This document shows positions 43,001 to 52,039 of a DNA stretch of 64,000 bases, one piece after another (the stretch's first letter is position 1; each line of letters starts with the position of its first letter). A model generated the notes under the pieces. That model saw only the letters and a program-made list of their open reading frames with translations. It ran no database searches and had not been told where the DNA came from. The DNA comes from Eubacterium sp. AF36-5BH (lineage in GTDB: Bacteria > Bacillota > Clostridia > Lachnospirales > Lachnospiraceae): NCBI RefSeq assembly GCF_003460505.1, contig NZ_QTVG01000001.1, positions 186,001 through 250,000 on the forward strand, given 5' to 3'. The translations under genes and the position numbers were made by a program.

Positions 43001-45547
43001 ATTAACCCCGTATGTTACTTTTCTTTTTACAGGAACGCCAAAATCTGCAATTGTAGAATGCTGACCTGTTACATTAACTGCATTAAAACATGTGCCTGCA
43101 CCTGCATCTGTTAATGTATACATAAATGCCCATGCATTTGCATAACTATACATGGACTGTAAATTAACAAATCCATTATTTATTTTGTACTCTGTCTCTT
43201 CTTTACCTTCTTCAAATGTAACATCTTTTGGTACTGTAATTTCCAGTGAACCATTATCTGCAACCTGATACTGTGAAATTAAACCAGTGTACTGATTGTT
43301 GTCTTCATCATAACCTACAACCTGTAATATTACCGGATTAAAAATTCCTGAGATTTTAGGAATTGATCTGTATAATCCGTTAAAAGTAATTTTTACTTTG
43401 TCACCTGGCATAATGTCTTCACCTGGATTTGACATATTTTCATAATTGATTTTGATTTTTGCAGCTCTTACTACCTGATAGTCAACAAAGCCATTATTAG
43501 AAGTAACCTTAATAATATTGTTTCCATCTTCAAGTTTAACATTATACGTGCCATCTTCATTAGCTGTTATTTCTTCACTATCACCTAAACTACTGTTCAA
43601 ATCATCTGTTGTTTTAACAGGTGTAACTTCAACTTTGGCAATTCCACTTTTCGCTGTTGGAGCAATGTTCATAGTTCCTTCTTCTTTGTCAAAGAAAAAT
43701 GTGTCATAATTCCAACACCAATTTTTACCGTTATTATTTTTTACACCAACGTCTAAAATATCAGAATCCTTATCTCCAACATTAATTACAACAATACCTG
43801 TTCTCTTTGGAGAAATTGCAGGGTAAAATCCGCAACTTGCTGAACCTTCCACATCAATTGCATTGTATGTAACAGCAATTACTGCTATGCCGTCTTTTAC
43901 ACCTGTAATATCTAACCAGTTGCCTTTTCCATTAGTTCTGTTATCTTCTACTTCCTTAATGTTAATGCAGTCTTCGCCTGATAATACCTGATAATTAAAG
44001 TCAGGCTCTATCATAATATTTCCTGCATCGCTGTTTATAATTTCCCAAACTCTGTAAGCTCTAAGTCTGAATGTATCATTTACATTTAGATTTTTTACAT
44101 TCTTATCACTTACATTCATAATTAAGTTTGCTTCATCCCTTTTAATAACTGTGCTACCTAGCTTGCTAAAATCATGACTGGTAACATCTTTTCTGTCTAA
44201 ATCAACTGAAATCTTAGCTGACTCTTCACTACCAAGGCTCATATAGCCTGCCTTAGTTACATAACCGTCTTTTGATACACGATAAGAATAATTTCCATTT
44301 GATTTTGGCACATAGAATGACCAGGTTACTGTTCCATCTGAATTTGTTTTCTGCTTATAGCTTTCAATTTCCCTGTCATTAAAGTTATTCATCTGGAAGA
44401 AAACCTGCGCCTTTGCTTCATCAGGTACTGTAATCTCTGATGTAATTCTTTTAGCCACTGCTGCATTCCATGTATCTACAGAATAACCTTTATTTACTGT
44501 CTTGTTTATTCCATATCCATACATAAGATCATAATTGTCTGCAACATCATCATTTGGATTTGAAAAATAATTATAAAGACAGGCATTGCCCTGCGCAATA
44601 AGCATATAAGGATAATATGTAATATTATTTTTTACAATAGGTGTGCCCGGTGTTGCAATACAATTATAATATGGACATACTACCTGCGTTGTGTACTGGT
44701 CTTCTGTTAAATAATTAGTTCCATCGTATTTACTGTTTGAACCAACATTTGCACATTTAATATACACTGACTTTGAGTCATAACCTGACTGGGTAACGTT
44801 TGATGCCATTGGAATATTAACATTCATACCACCCATTGGCACAGTATAGTCATCTGTGCTTTCATCATAGCCATAAGCTCTGTATGAATATGTGGCTCCA
44901 AGTAAAGAAGTAGTGTATACTCTATACTGGCCGCTGGCATCTATACCATTGTCAGTAATTTCTATTTCATCATCTTCATTAAATGTATCATATCCATCTC
45001 CATCATGACCTGTTGTTTTGTATAATTTAATTTTGGGATTTTTATTTTTTCCATTATTATCCTGTCCAACATAAAATGTCATGTTATATACTGTTGTTTT
45101 AGGATCTTCCACTGTTAAATCCACAGTGTAAGTTTCCTTAGAAAATTCTCCTGTTGACTTACAATACGCCTTCCAAGTGTACTTATATCTGCCTGGAGTG
45201 TTTTCTGTTACGGCATATTCTGACAAACTACTTGCAAAACCTATTACGATTTCTGAGAAGTCTGATGCTTCTGACCATTTTCCACTTTCTTCATCGTAAA
45301 CACTTCTGCTTTCATAATAAACCAGACTATGTTTTTCACTATCTGTAAATTTTGCTCCTAAATTTGGCTTGTAACCATTGTAAATATAAGTTGTATCCTC
45401 AACTTCACTTTTCACATTTTTACTTAATGTAATACAAGCCGCCGTTGTTTCTTCTGCACTTGCAATTGTCACGTTGTTAAATGACATCCCTGATAGCATT
45501 GATAATACTAACAGTAAAGCAAGTAGCTTTTTTCCTACATGTTTCAT
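40028..45547 (-). CDS. Giant secreted protein with GLUG repeats, divergent DUF4430-like module and basic Fn3 tail
   Basis: 1839 aa. Signal peptide MKHVGKKLLALLLVLSMLSG, cleaved after ASA about residue 30. Residues up to about 960 are beta-rich Ig/carboxypeptidase-regulatory-like modules. Residues about 1025-1210 carry GLUG repeats (GGLFGYIKGAKITNLSVDG, GGIAGYARTTVIKNSQNLG, GGIVGYGNGSTTSVIENC). Residues about 1355-1452 (SALDVLVAEHEKLYGDKF, FMYAVNEKYPHND, VSDGDTADFYFLQD) resemble a DUF4430 fold. Residues 1640-1720 are Thr/Glu-rich; the last 90 residues are a Lys-rich Fn3-like module. No LPXTG. Last gene of the operon that begins with the cobalamin riboswitch, 14 nt after the 1445-aa gene. Confidence 0.85.
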   Translation of the reverse strand: MKHVGKKLLALLLVLSMLSGMSFNNVTIASAEETTAACITLSKNVKSEVEDTTYIYNGYKPNLGAKFTDSEKHSLVYYESRSVYDEESGKWSEASDFSEIVIGFASSLSEYAVTENTPGRYKYTWKAYCKSTGEFSKETYTVDLTVEDPKTTVYNMTFYVGQDNNGKNKNPKIKLYKTTGHDGDGYDTFNEDDEIEITDNGIDASGQYRVYTTSLLGATYSYRAYGYDESTDDYTVPMGGMNVNIPMASNVTQSGYDSKSVYIKCANVGSNSKYDGTNYLTEDQYTTQVVCPYYNCIATPGTPIVKNNITYYPYMLIAQGNACLYNYFSNPNDDVADNYDLMYGYGINKTVNKGYSVDTWNAAVAKRITSEITVPDEAKAQVFFQMNNFNDREIESYKQKTNSDGTVTWSFYVPKSNGNYSYRVSKDGYVTKAGYMSLGSEESAKISVDLDRKDVTSHDFSKLGSTVIKRDEANLIMNVSDKNVKNLNVNDTFRLRAYRVWEIINSDAGNIMIEPDFNYQVLSGEDCINIKEVEDNRTNGKGNWLDITGVKDGIAVIAVTYNAIDVEGSASCGFYPAISPKRTGIVVINVGDKDSDILDVGVKNNNGKNWCWNYDTFFFDKEEGTMNIAPTAKSGIAKVEVTPVKTTDDLNSSLGDSEEITANEDGTYNVKLEDGNNIIKVTSNNGFVDYQVVRAAKIKINYENMSNPGEDIMPGDKVKITFNGLYRSIPKISGIFNPVILQVVGYDEDNNQYTGLISQYQVADNGSLEITVPKDVTFEEGKEETEYKINNGFVNLQSMYSYANAWAFMYTLTDAGAGTCFNAVNVTGQHSTIADFGVPVKRKVTYGVNFKVTDEQGNEIKDYDINVHDKNADEDVTNFTALGYGKYYYTIDAKGYVVSNSTFSLGSKTETVDGTYTVNVVLKKATENAWDGQTFTEPQKDEDGTYLISTGAELAWFAQEVNSVAAKSTSTINGKLTKDIDLASHNFPQIGYFNGGTEYVYYGGNFEGNNHKIYNFRFEKKAKVATGAYGGLFGYIKGAKITNLSVDGEVLVSALSTVSVSSAYTGGVVAYADSSELTNITSNVNVSIKDYEKGTWNYIGGIAGYARTTVIKNSQNLGNITGNRNSAGIVGRTNSNIENCVNKGKVYSTVGFAGGIVAEMSSGSVKNCINTGAVESKTGGTIGGIVGYGNGSTTSVIENCISLGKVTTEVNSTTVGSVVGSLKYGTAKNCYGISEDGVTCGTVASNTKEEDCYTFDNNDALLYKYATGKDLDDCGENAKQDIKEITSKYEELILSDNSTEDLLNGLAEISNENFDKCILENENARVTVRVQSENKYIAVSDTIVVNGYLAESYGFTDSVEDSVSALDVLVAEHEKLYGDKFTESTADEYLVVSANQYGTMVSKAFGKDASTFMYAVNEKYPHNDTLVDGCYTGYTVDQAKVSDGDTADFYFLQDASYSDDLSTITLSTNEITTDKSFNLSLKGYNYAWYGACEQSKIDANTHAIEGAKVAIIDVTTGEMETLENVVTDKNGNASVNIDKAGKYFVTAYVDGEGKTPILMSQAVINVEWAKPLEVKGVAVAKQNKNVVSVMWKQDLEQIRLGQIYNVYVDGGLYNKYPAASTITYTFDKPGKHTIKITAELNGFETEGKTVEIEVEKETTTEKATSADTTAENVTSNTTEPASTEDNVTPVETTGDDITKVETSAEDNTTTESVVSTTAETTSKVVTTGKKTPTTKAPKVTKKVINKIVKVKKAVKKKSSKKISIKLQKIKSAKGYEVRIATNKKFTGKKVIKIRTKKISFVYKKLKPNKKYYVKARFYRIIKGKKVYGKWGKAKKVTFK

Positions 45548-45561
45548 CTCTTTCTCCTTTT

Positions 45562-48500
45562 TTATTTTTTTATTTTTAAGCTTTTAATAGCTGAAAAATC
45601 ACCATAAATTTTCTTTCCACTAACAATTCTGTATCCTCTAATTTTGTAAGAATACTTTTTGTTAAGTTTCACTTTTTTGTCTAAATATGTAATCTTTTTG
45701 TTAGTGGTTACTGTTTTAACAACTTTAAATTTCTTACCTGTTTTTTTGTAAATTACATATCCGCTACAGTTTTTGTTTCCCTTCCATTTAATTTTTATGT
45801 ATTTCTTCTTTGCTTTAGAAAGCTTCACTCTCTCTGTTTTTCCTAGCTTTGACTTTGCCTGTATAGCAGAAGCTTTACCTAAAATTATTCCCATCTTGCT
45901 ATTTGAAATTTTTATGTATGGAATAACTTTATATTTGTAAGTTTGTCCAACTATAGCTGTTGTGTCTTTGAAATTTAACTTTGTTATGTTTGCAACTTCC
46001 ACATACTTTCCTGCTGAATTCAATTTGTAAACTAAATATCCATCAGCCTGTTTTAAACTATTCCAACTTATGTTTATTGTTTGGAATAACTTATTATCCC
46101 ATTTTGTTTTCAACGGATTTTGGCTGAAATATTTAGCTGCTACCTGTTTGAAAGTTGCCTCAGCTTTTGTTAGTTTTCCGTAGTTGCTAACAAGAAATTC
46201 TAATGAACTATCTAAACTGTTATAAGCATTTCTTGCATTAAAAATTGCCTGTTTGGAATTTATTGTAATATTGTCGCCAATTAAGTTGATTTTGTTTACA
46301 ACATTTGATGCCTGCTTTTCCCCTGCCTCGTCAATGACAGTTATGTCTACTGTGTCAATTAAAGGCTCAAATTTTTCATAATTCTTTAATTCATCGTTAT
46401 ACAAAACATGTTCAAATGACACTTCTATGTCTGTCATGTTGGCTGTTAATTTTTTGTTTTCCACAGTAACGTATTTTGTAATATCTCTTGTTTTTCCATT
46501 TGAATAAAAAGCCGTAACTTCCATACCTGTAGAGTCAAATGTTTCACCAGCCTTATAAACTAATTTGTCAGGCTTCTTTGTAACCATTATTTTGGTTATT
46601 TTACTGCCAAGAGCCATCATATATGCCGAGTCATTTTTGAAATACATTGTTCCGTATTCATCAGTTATCAAACTACATATTGCATAGTTTGCCTGTTCAC
46701 CCTTTGGTGAAAACAAAACATTGTAGTCATTTTCGTCTTCGTACTCGCTGTCCCTTGTTATAATTGCTGAGCTTTGACCCGGTTTATCTTTCAGAACTCT
46801 TACCTTACCTGGCTCATAGTTATCTATAAAATAAACATAGGTATAGCCGTCCTGTTGTTCATAGCCTGTTGTGGCAAGTCCACTTGTCTGTGGATAACCT
46901 CTTGTTAAAAGGCTGTAAGCTATGCTCATATTCTCTAAATCTATAACTGCAATGTGGTGCCCTGAGTTTACTCCAAACTGCTCGTTACCCTTTACACCAA
47001 CATATGCCCGCCTGTTTGCAATTACAGGTGTGGATGTACTTGCGCTACCAAGGTCTGTTTTCTTAATCTCTTCTATATTTCCTTTGGAGTCAATTTTTGC
47101 ACAACAGAAATCTCCTCCTTTTGATGTAAAATAAAATCTGTCAGTATCTTTATCATAGGTAATGGTGCTTCTCACATCACCTCTAATGTCACTGTATTTT
47201 GAAATTACTTTTCCTGTTAATGGATTTAATACAAGCAGTGAGCCATTTCCTGTCTCGTCTGCACTGGCTCCATCATCTGTTCCAACTACCAGATAATTAT
47301 CATTAACATAACTGCCTGCCCAGTAAAACCCACCTTTTGAAGTATATGTCCAGGTTGCTTCTTTGCTTTCAGTCTGATTACCTGTATTTTCATCTGTAGC
47401 AGAAAGACAAACATAATTAGCAACGCCTGTTTCACCATTCCAAAATCCCGTGTACACATAACCATCGTGATATGTAATTGGCGAATTAGGTTGACCATGT
47501 AACGGATCTTCATAAACCCACAAAGATTCCAATGTATCCGCATTAAACACCTGTACGGCACCACTTGCCAGTGCCACAAAAATCATTCCATCTCCATAAG
47601 TTGGTGGTGTAATATTAAAAGCTGAAGTTCTAATCATGTGGCCACTTTTAATTACCTCTCCTGTAATTGTATTAATTTTTACAACTGATGTTGCTGTAGT
47701 ATAAACCAAATCTTCCCCCACAAGAATTGGTGAACTTGGTGCTCCACTGCCATAGCCCTTGCCTACTTTTTTTGCCCAATACAACATTGAGTTTTTGTAA
47801 TCTGTAGCAGTTAATGAATCTGTTACTGCATTATTGTCACTATTACCTCTGAAATTACTCCACTGAGATTTAATATTTTTGTTTATTGTTTCATTATTCT
47901 GAGCTTCCCTTAAAATTCCATTAATACTTGAAACTTCCCCTGCTTTAAAAGTTCCATTTTTAGATACATAGCCATTTTTTGTGATTACATAGGAGTACTC
48001 TTCGCCCTGAAGTAAATTCTCAAGAGTATATTTATCTTCAGTAACTTTTTCACTAACAATTGTTTCTTTATTTGAATTTTTTACCTGTAAAACACTTTCT
48101 TTCGTCAATTCAAAATCTACACTTACAAGTTTTGTTTTATTAATTTTTAAGATGTATAAATTACTTTCACAGCCATCCTTTTCAAGCTTTATTTCTACAT
48201 TGTTTTCTGTGCTAACTGTGTAATCATTGCCACTCTCTGTTTCTTTTCCATTTATGTAAACCTTGTATTGATTTTTCATATAAGGAACTGCCGTTAAAGT
48301 AATTTCCTTTAAACTTTCAGGTATGTTTATTTCATATTCATTTGTGTTTTGGTCAAACTGTGGTTGTAAATCAATGTCGTTATCCCTACTTTTTACAGAC
48401 AGATTTTTCAATGACAGCTTCCTTATAATATTAAAAGTGTAATTTTCTTTTTTATTTTTATAAGTTGCTGTTATTGTAAATTGATTTCCACCTGCTCCTG

Positions 48501-49899
48501 TTTCAATTATCCTGTTAAGTTTCTTTCCAAGTTCATCGTCTCCAACAATTGAAACTACCCTGTTTTCTCCATTTATGTCTGTATAATTTACTACTATCTC
48601 TGCGTCATTAATTCCACTGTTGTCTAACGCTGCTCTCACACAAACTGAGTTCTCATAATCGGGTATTGTAATGTTATATTCATTTCTATTGTTTTGAAAC
48701 TGAGAATCCAGGCTATACTTTAATGCGTTATCTGAAACACCATTACTTATTTCTATGTTTTTTATAATGTTGCCGGTGTAGTCTTCCACATTTTCTGTAG
48801 TTACATCAGGATTTTTTGTTCCTGTTTCAGTATTAGTCTCCTGACTGCCCGTACTTTCCTGTGGTGTTGTACCTGTTTCACCTGTATCTTTTTCAGTAGA
48901 TGTTTCCGTTACTTCCCCTCTGTCATCACTTACATTTATCACTGCAATAGGCGGTGCCACACAGGCATTTCCTGATGACAAATTATAATTTTCATAAAGG
49001 GATGTAGATGACACATAGTAGGTTCCCGGCTTATCAAACGATAAATTAATCTGACCCTTATCATCTGTTGTGCCAAACCTTTTCCAATTATCATTGTTAT
49101 AATCGGCTACTGCCTGAGACTGTTTGCAATACACAACATCTTCCCCCGGCATCTTTTCTCCCACAAAAGTTGAGCTCCCATCATTTGCCGCATTAGTTGC
49201 AGTGCCTCTCATTGTAAGGTTGATGTTTTCATTGGTTTTAATATTGTATATTCCTGAGTCGACACTATTTGTACTTTCACTTGTAAAATAAGCAAATGCC
49301 CCTGTGTGGTAAAAGTCCCAATCAGAAAACATTGCCACATCAATTTCCATACCATCTTCTAACAAAATATAGTCTGATGTAGAACCCCATCCTGCTGCCT
49401 GTAATGGATAAGAATGATTTACATAATACATAAGGTTTTCATCATGGCCCCAGAATCTTGTCATGTACAGACTTGTGGCAGAACCTGATATGCTCATTGC
49501 ATCCTGAGTGCTGTCATTAGGAATGAATTTTTCTCCATTAGGCAAATAATATTTTTCCAACATTTTTATAAACAAGTGTAGTAATGTTGGCTGTTCAACA
49601 ATCTTATCGCTGTTATATCTTCCGCCATCTTCAAATGAATCTGCTTCATATCTGTAATAGTCTTCCAAACCATACTCTGCCAAATCAAAATAGCTTATGG
49701 TTACCGGAACATGACAAAGAACTGTTTCATTATCATCATTTCCCGTTACAAATTTTCCATCTTCACTTAAAGTAAAATAAACGGTAACTGTTTTCTTACT
49801 GCCTTCCGTTTCAGCCGCTGACACATTACTGTAACCAGAAAAGCATGTTGTAACTACTAATATTAAAATTAACAGCAAAGAATATATTCTTTTTTTCAT
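45562..49899 (-). CDS. Giant secreted protein with DUF4430-like N terminus, PQQ-type propeller and Fn3 tail
   Basis: 1445 aa. Signal peptide (MKKRIYSLLLILILVVTTCF). Residues about 37-207 resemble DUF4430: LLHLFIKMLEKYYLPNG, LMYYVNHSYPLQAAGWG, then YILLEDGMEIDVAMFSDWD. Residues about 330-400 are Thr/Glu-rich. Residues 390-640 hold cadherin-like beta-sandwich modules. Residues about 670-1100 look like a PQQ-like beta-propeller (SSPILVGEDLVYTTATSVVK, GDGMIFVALASGAVQVFNAD, YDKDTDRFYFTSKGGDFCCA). Then Big_3 (YKAGETFDSTGMEVTAFYSN) and two Fn3-like modules ending Lys-rich. No LPXTG. AGGAGG start; 2 nt after the transglutaminase-like gene. Confidence 0.85.
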   Translation of the reverse strand: MKKRIYSLLLILILVVTTCFSGYSNVSAAETEGSKKTVTVYFTLSEDGKFVTGNDDNETVLCHVPVTISYFDLAEYGLEDYYRYEADSFEDGGRYNSDKIVEQPTLLHLFIKMLEKYYLPNGEKFIPNDSTQDAMSISGSATSLYMTRFWGHDENLMYYVNHSYPLQAAGWGSTSDYILLEDGMEIDVAMFSDWDFYHTGAFAYFTSESTNSVDSGIYNIKTNENINLTMRGTATNAANDGSSTFVGEKMPGEDVVYCKQSQAVADYNNDNWKRFGTTDDKGQINLSFDKPGTYYVSSTSLYENYNLSSGNACVAPPIAVINVSDDRGEVTETSTEKDTGETGTTPQESTGSQETNTETGTKNPDVTTENVEDYTGNIIKNIEISNGVSDNALKYSLDSQFQNNRNEYNITIPDYENSVCVRAALDNSGINDAEIVVNYTDINGENRVVSIVGDDELGKKLNRIIETGAGGNQFTITATYKNKKENYTFNIIRKLSLKNLSVKSRDNDIDLQPQFDQNTNEYEINIPESLKEITLTAVPYMKNQYKVYINGKETESGNDYTVSTENNVEIKLEKDGCESNLYILKINKTKLVSVDFELTKESVLQVKNSNKETIVSEKVTEDKYTLENLLQGEEYSYVITKNGYVSKNGTFKAGEVSSINGILREAQNNETINKNIKSQWSNFRGNSDNNAVTDSLTATDYKNSMLYWAKKVGKGYGSGAPSSPILVGEDLVYTTATSVVKINTITGEVIKSGHMIRTSAFNITPPTYGDGMIFVALASGAVQVFNADTLESLWVYEDPLHGQPNSPITYHDGYVYTGFWNGETGVANYVCLSATDENTGNQTESKEATWTYTSKGGFYWAGSYVNDNYLVVGTDDGASADETGNGSLLVLNPLTGKVISKYSDIRGDVRSTITYDKDTDRFYFTSKGGDFCCAKIDSKGNIEEIKKTDLGSASTSTPVIANRRAYVGVKGNEQFGVNSGHHIAVIDLENMSIAYSLLTRGYPQTSGLATTGYEQQDGYTYVYFIDNYEPGKVRVLKDKPGQSSAIITRDSEYEDENDYNVLFSPKGEQANYAICSLITDEYGTMYFKNDSAYMMALGSKITKIMVTKKPDKLVYKAGETFDSTGMEVTAFYSNGKTRDITKYVTVENKKLTANMTDIEVSFEHVLYNDELKNYEKFEPLIDTVDITVIDEAGEKQASNVVNKINLIGDNITINSKQAIFNARNAYNSLDSSLEFLVSNYGKLTKAEATFKQVAAKYFSQNPLKTKWDNKLFQTINISWNSLKQADGYLVYKLNSAGKYVEVANITKLNFKDTTAIVGQTYKYKVIPYIKISNSKMGIILGKASAIQAKSKLGKTERVKLSKAKKKYIKIKWKGNKNCSGYVIYKKTGKKFKVVKTVTTNKKITYLDKKVKLNKKYSYKIRGYRIVSGKKIYGDFSAIKSLKIKK

Positions 49900-49901
49900 T
49901 A

Positions 49902-52022
49902 CTACCTCCTATTTGTAAAGCTTCCATATTTTGAAACAAACTTCCATCTGAACTTTTGAACCGGCTTTAAACCTGCATACATATTAAACCTTACATTATT
50001 AACATAAGCTTTAACTTTGTTCACTTCATTCACATCTGTTTCTTTGTTACTGTATCTTGCCTTTTCATATAAATTGACAATTTCTAAATATGTGTTATTG
50101 TCTCCTGACTGATACTTAGCTAATGTTTTTTTATACTCACTTATGTTGTTGTATTGAACTTTTGCAAATATACGCAATGTGCTAACCATAAATGAAACAT
50201 AATTAATAACTGTTCTGTTATTGTCCCCATTTTCAAAGCTCTGTCTGATTTTTCTTTTTAGTATATAGAGCCTGATTTCATAAGCTACCACAAAAAGTAT
50301 TAACAAATTCAATAAGGCAACAATAGAATAAATTAATTTCTCCTCTTTATTATCTTTAACCTTTTTTTCTTCTACTTCATCATCTAAATGCTTATCCTTA
50401 TTTACGTTTTGAATTGTCTGCTTATCACCACTATTAGAATCATTATTGTTGCCTGAAATACTATCATTTGTTCCCATTAAATCTCTATATTTACTGTTAG
50501 TTTCAAATGGAATCCAGCCGATTCCATCCTGATAATACTCTGCCCAGCAATGATAATTAGATTGTTTAATGTTAATTGTTTGATTTGCCTTAACATTTTC
50601 TATATCTTTTTTGGTAATTAAATAACCTTTTACATATCTTGATGGAATTCCAAAATACCTAAACATTAAAACTGTAGCTGTTGCAAAATCTTTATTATTA
50701 CCGGTTTTGTTTTTCTCTAAAAACTCTGTAAGAAAACTTCTGTAATCTTTTATTCCTTCTGACTTTTCATCATAAGCTATATTTTTATTAAGAAAATTTA
50801 CAATTGCAGATTTTGCATCACCATAAGATTTTCTTTCAGTATTGTTTTTCAAGTATGTACTTAATAATTGCTTTTCAGTATTAGTTAATTTTAAATAATT
50901 CTCATATACAAATTGATTGTAATAATTTTCCTTTACCATATAATCTGTTTTGGTTTGTAATCTATTTAATTTATCAACCATTTCAGAAAAATTATTAACT
51001 ATGTTTTCACTTACAATAAATGTATAGTTTTTCTTTCCATAAACACCTTTTGACTCAAGACTTTCATCGCCAATTCTGTTTTTATTTTTTAGTTTTTCAT
51101 TATCAGTAATATATTCATAAGGCGTGTATATGTATTTAGATGATGCCCCTACAACACTAACTGTCATTTTGTTTTCTGACTTTTCTCCAAGTAACTCCTG
51201 TTTTCCATTTGCTAACTGGCTTTGTCCATAGAAGCTGTCTTTATGTAACCAATAAAATAAATTTGAATATTTGTATAAAGTCTTTTTGTCTGTGCTTTCC
51301 CAGCCTTTGTCTGTAAAATCACCTGCCACAAATCCTTTTAAATAATAAACCTCAGGTTTAGACATTTTCACTTTTAAGGCTATGTTGTTCTTTCTGTTGT
51401 ATCTAAAGTTATCTATTTGTTCTGTTAAAATAGAATTTACTTTCTTTATACTGTTTGCCTTACCACCATTATCATTCCATAAAATATTGGATATGGGATT
51501 TATTAACACACCTATTATTAGCACTGTGCCAACTACTATTATTTGTGCTTTCCACCTAATGGTTGCCTTACCAATTGTTTTATTTAAATAAATTGCCATG
51601 TTTGCAAATAGAACAATAGTCATCCAAATTGTACTTTTGTTATTTCCAAACACCCCCTGTAAAACCAAAATACTAATTCCAACAATAAATAAAGGTAATA
51701 GTCTTTCGCTGCTTATCAACACATGCAGTGTTAAAATTAACAGCAAAATAAGTACAAGAAATATTACATCCATACTTCCATTAGAAGTCAGCTTGTATCG
51801 TGAAGTTATCACTCCGAATTTTTCTCCAACCATATTTCCAATTTTATTTAGAAATACTTTTCCATTCAGACCAAAGGATGTGATTTTAAAATCTAATAAA
51901 GTTATCAGAAATCCACCTGTTCCTATTAAAAGAATAAGTTCCAAAACGCTTCTCAAAATAGCTGTTGATTTACTAGCTTCCGTATTTAATTTTTTTAAAT
52001 CAACTGTACTTTGATTTTTCAT
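49902..52022 (-). CDS. Transglutaminase-like membrane protein lacking the catalytic Cys
   Basis: 706 aa. About five N-terminal TM segments, an extracytoplasmic region, a transglutaminase-like core at residues about 440-515, then a TM near 565-585 and a cytoplasmic tail. The core has RYFGIPSRYVKGYLI and NYHCWAEYYQDGIGWIPFET with His and Asp, but where the family has G-x-C-x-x-F-A the sequence is TGNNKDFATA: the Cys is replaced by Asn. Confirmed at codon level (AAT AAT AAA GAT). In the MoxR-DUF58-transglutaminase cassette, this would be a structural or scaffold role rather than protein cross-linking. Confidence 0.87.
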   Translation of the reverse strand: MKNQSTVDLKKLNTEASKSTAILRSVLELILLIGTGGFLITLLDFKITSFGLNGKVFLNKIGNMVGEKFGVITSRYKLTSNGSMDVIFLVLILLLILTLHVLISSERLLPLFIVGISILVLQGVFGNNKSTIWMTIVLFANMAIYLNKTIGKATIRWKAQIIVVGTVLIIGVLINPISNILWNDNGGKANSIKKVNSILTEQIDNFRYNRKNNIALKVKMSKPEVYYLKGFVAGDFTDKGWESTDKKTLYKYSNLFYWLHKDSFYGQSQLANGKQELLGEKSENKMTVSVVGASSKYIYTPYEYITDNEKLKNKNRIGDESLESKGVYGKKNYTFIVSENIVNNFSEMVDKLNRLQTKTDYMVKENYYNQFVYENYLKLTNTEKQLLSTYLKNNTERKSYGDAKSAIVNFLNKNIAYDEKSEGIKDYRSFLTEFLEKNKTGNNKDFATATVLMFRYFGIPSRYVKGYLITKKDIENVKANQTINIKQSNYHCWAEYYQDGIGWIPFETNSKYRDLMGTNDSISGNNNDSNSGDKQTIQNVNKDKHLDDEVEEKKVKDNKEEKLIYSIVALLNLLILFVVAYEIRLYILKRKIRQSFENGDNNRTVINYVSFMVSTLRIFAKVQYNNISEYKKTLAKYQSGDNNTYLEIVNLYEKARYSNKETDVNEVNKVKAYVNNVRFNMYAGLKPVQKFRWKFVSKYGSFTNRR

Positions 52023-52039
52023 TTTTTCACCTTTCTGTG

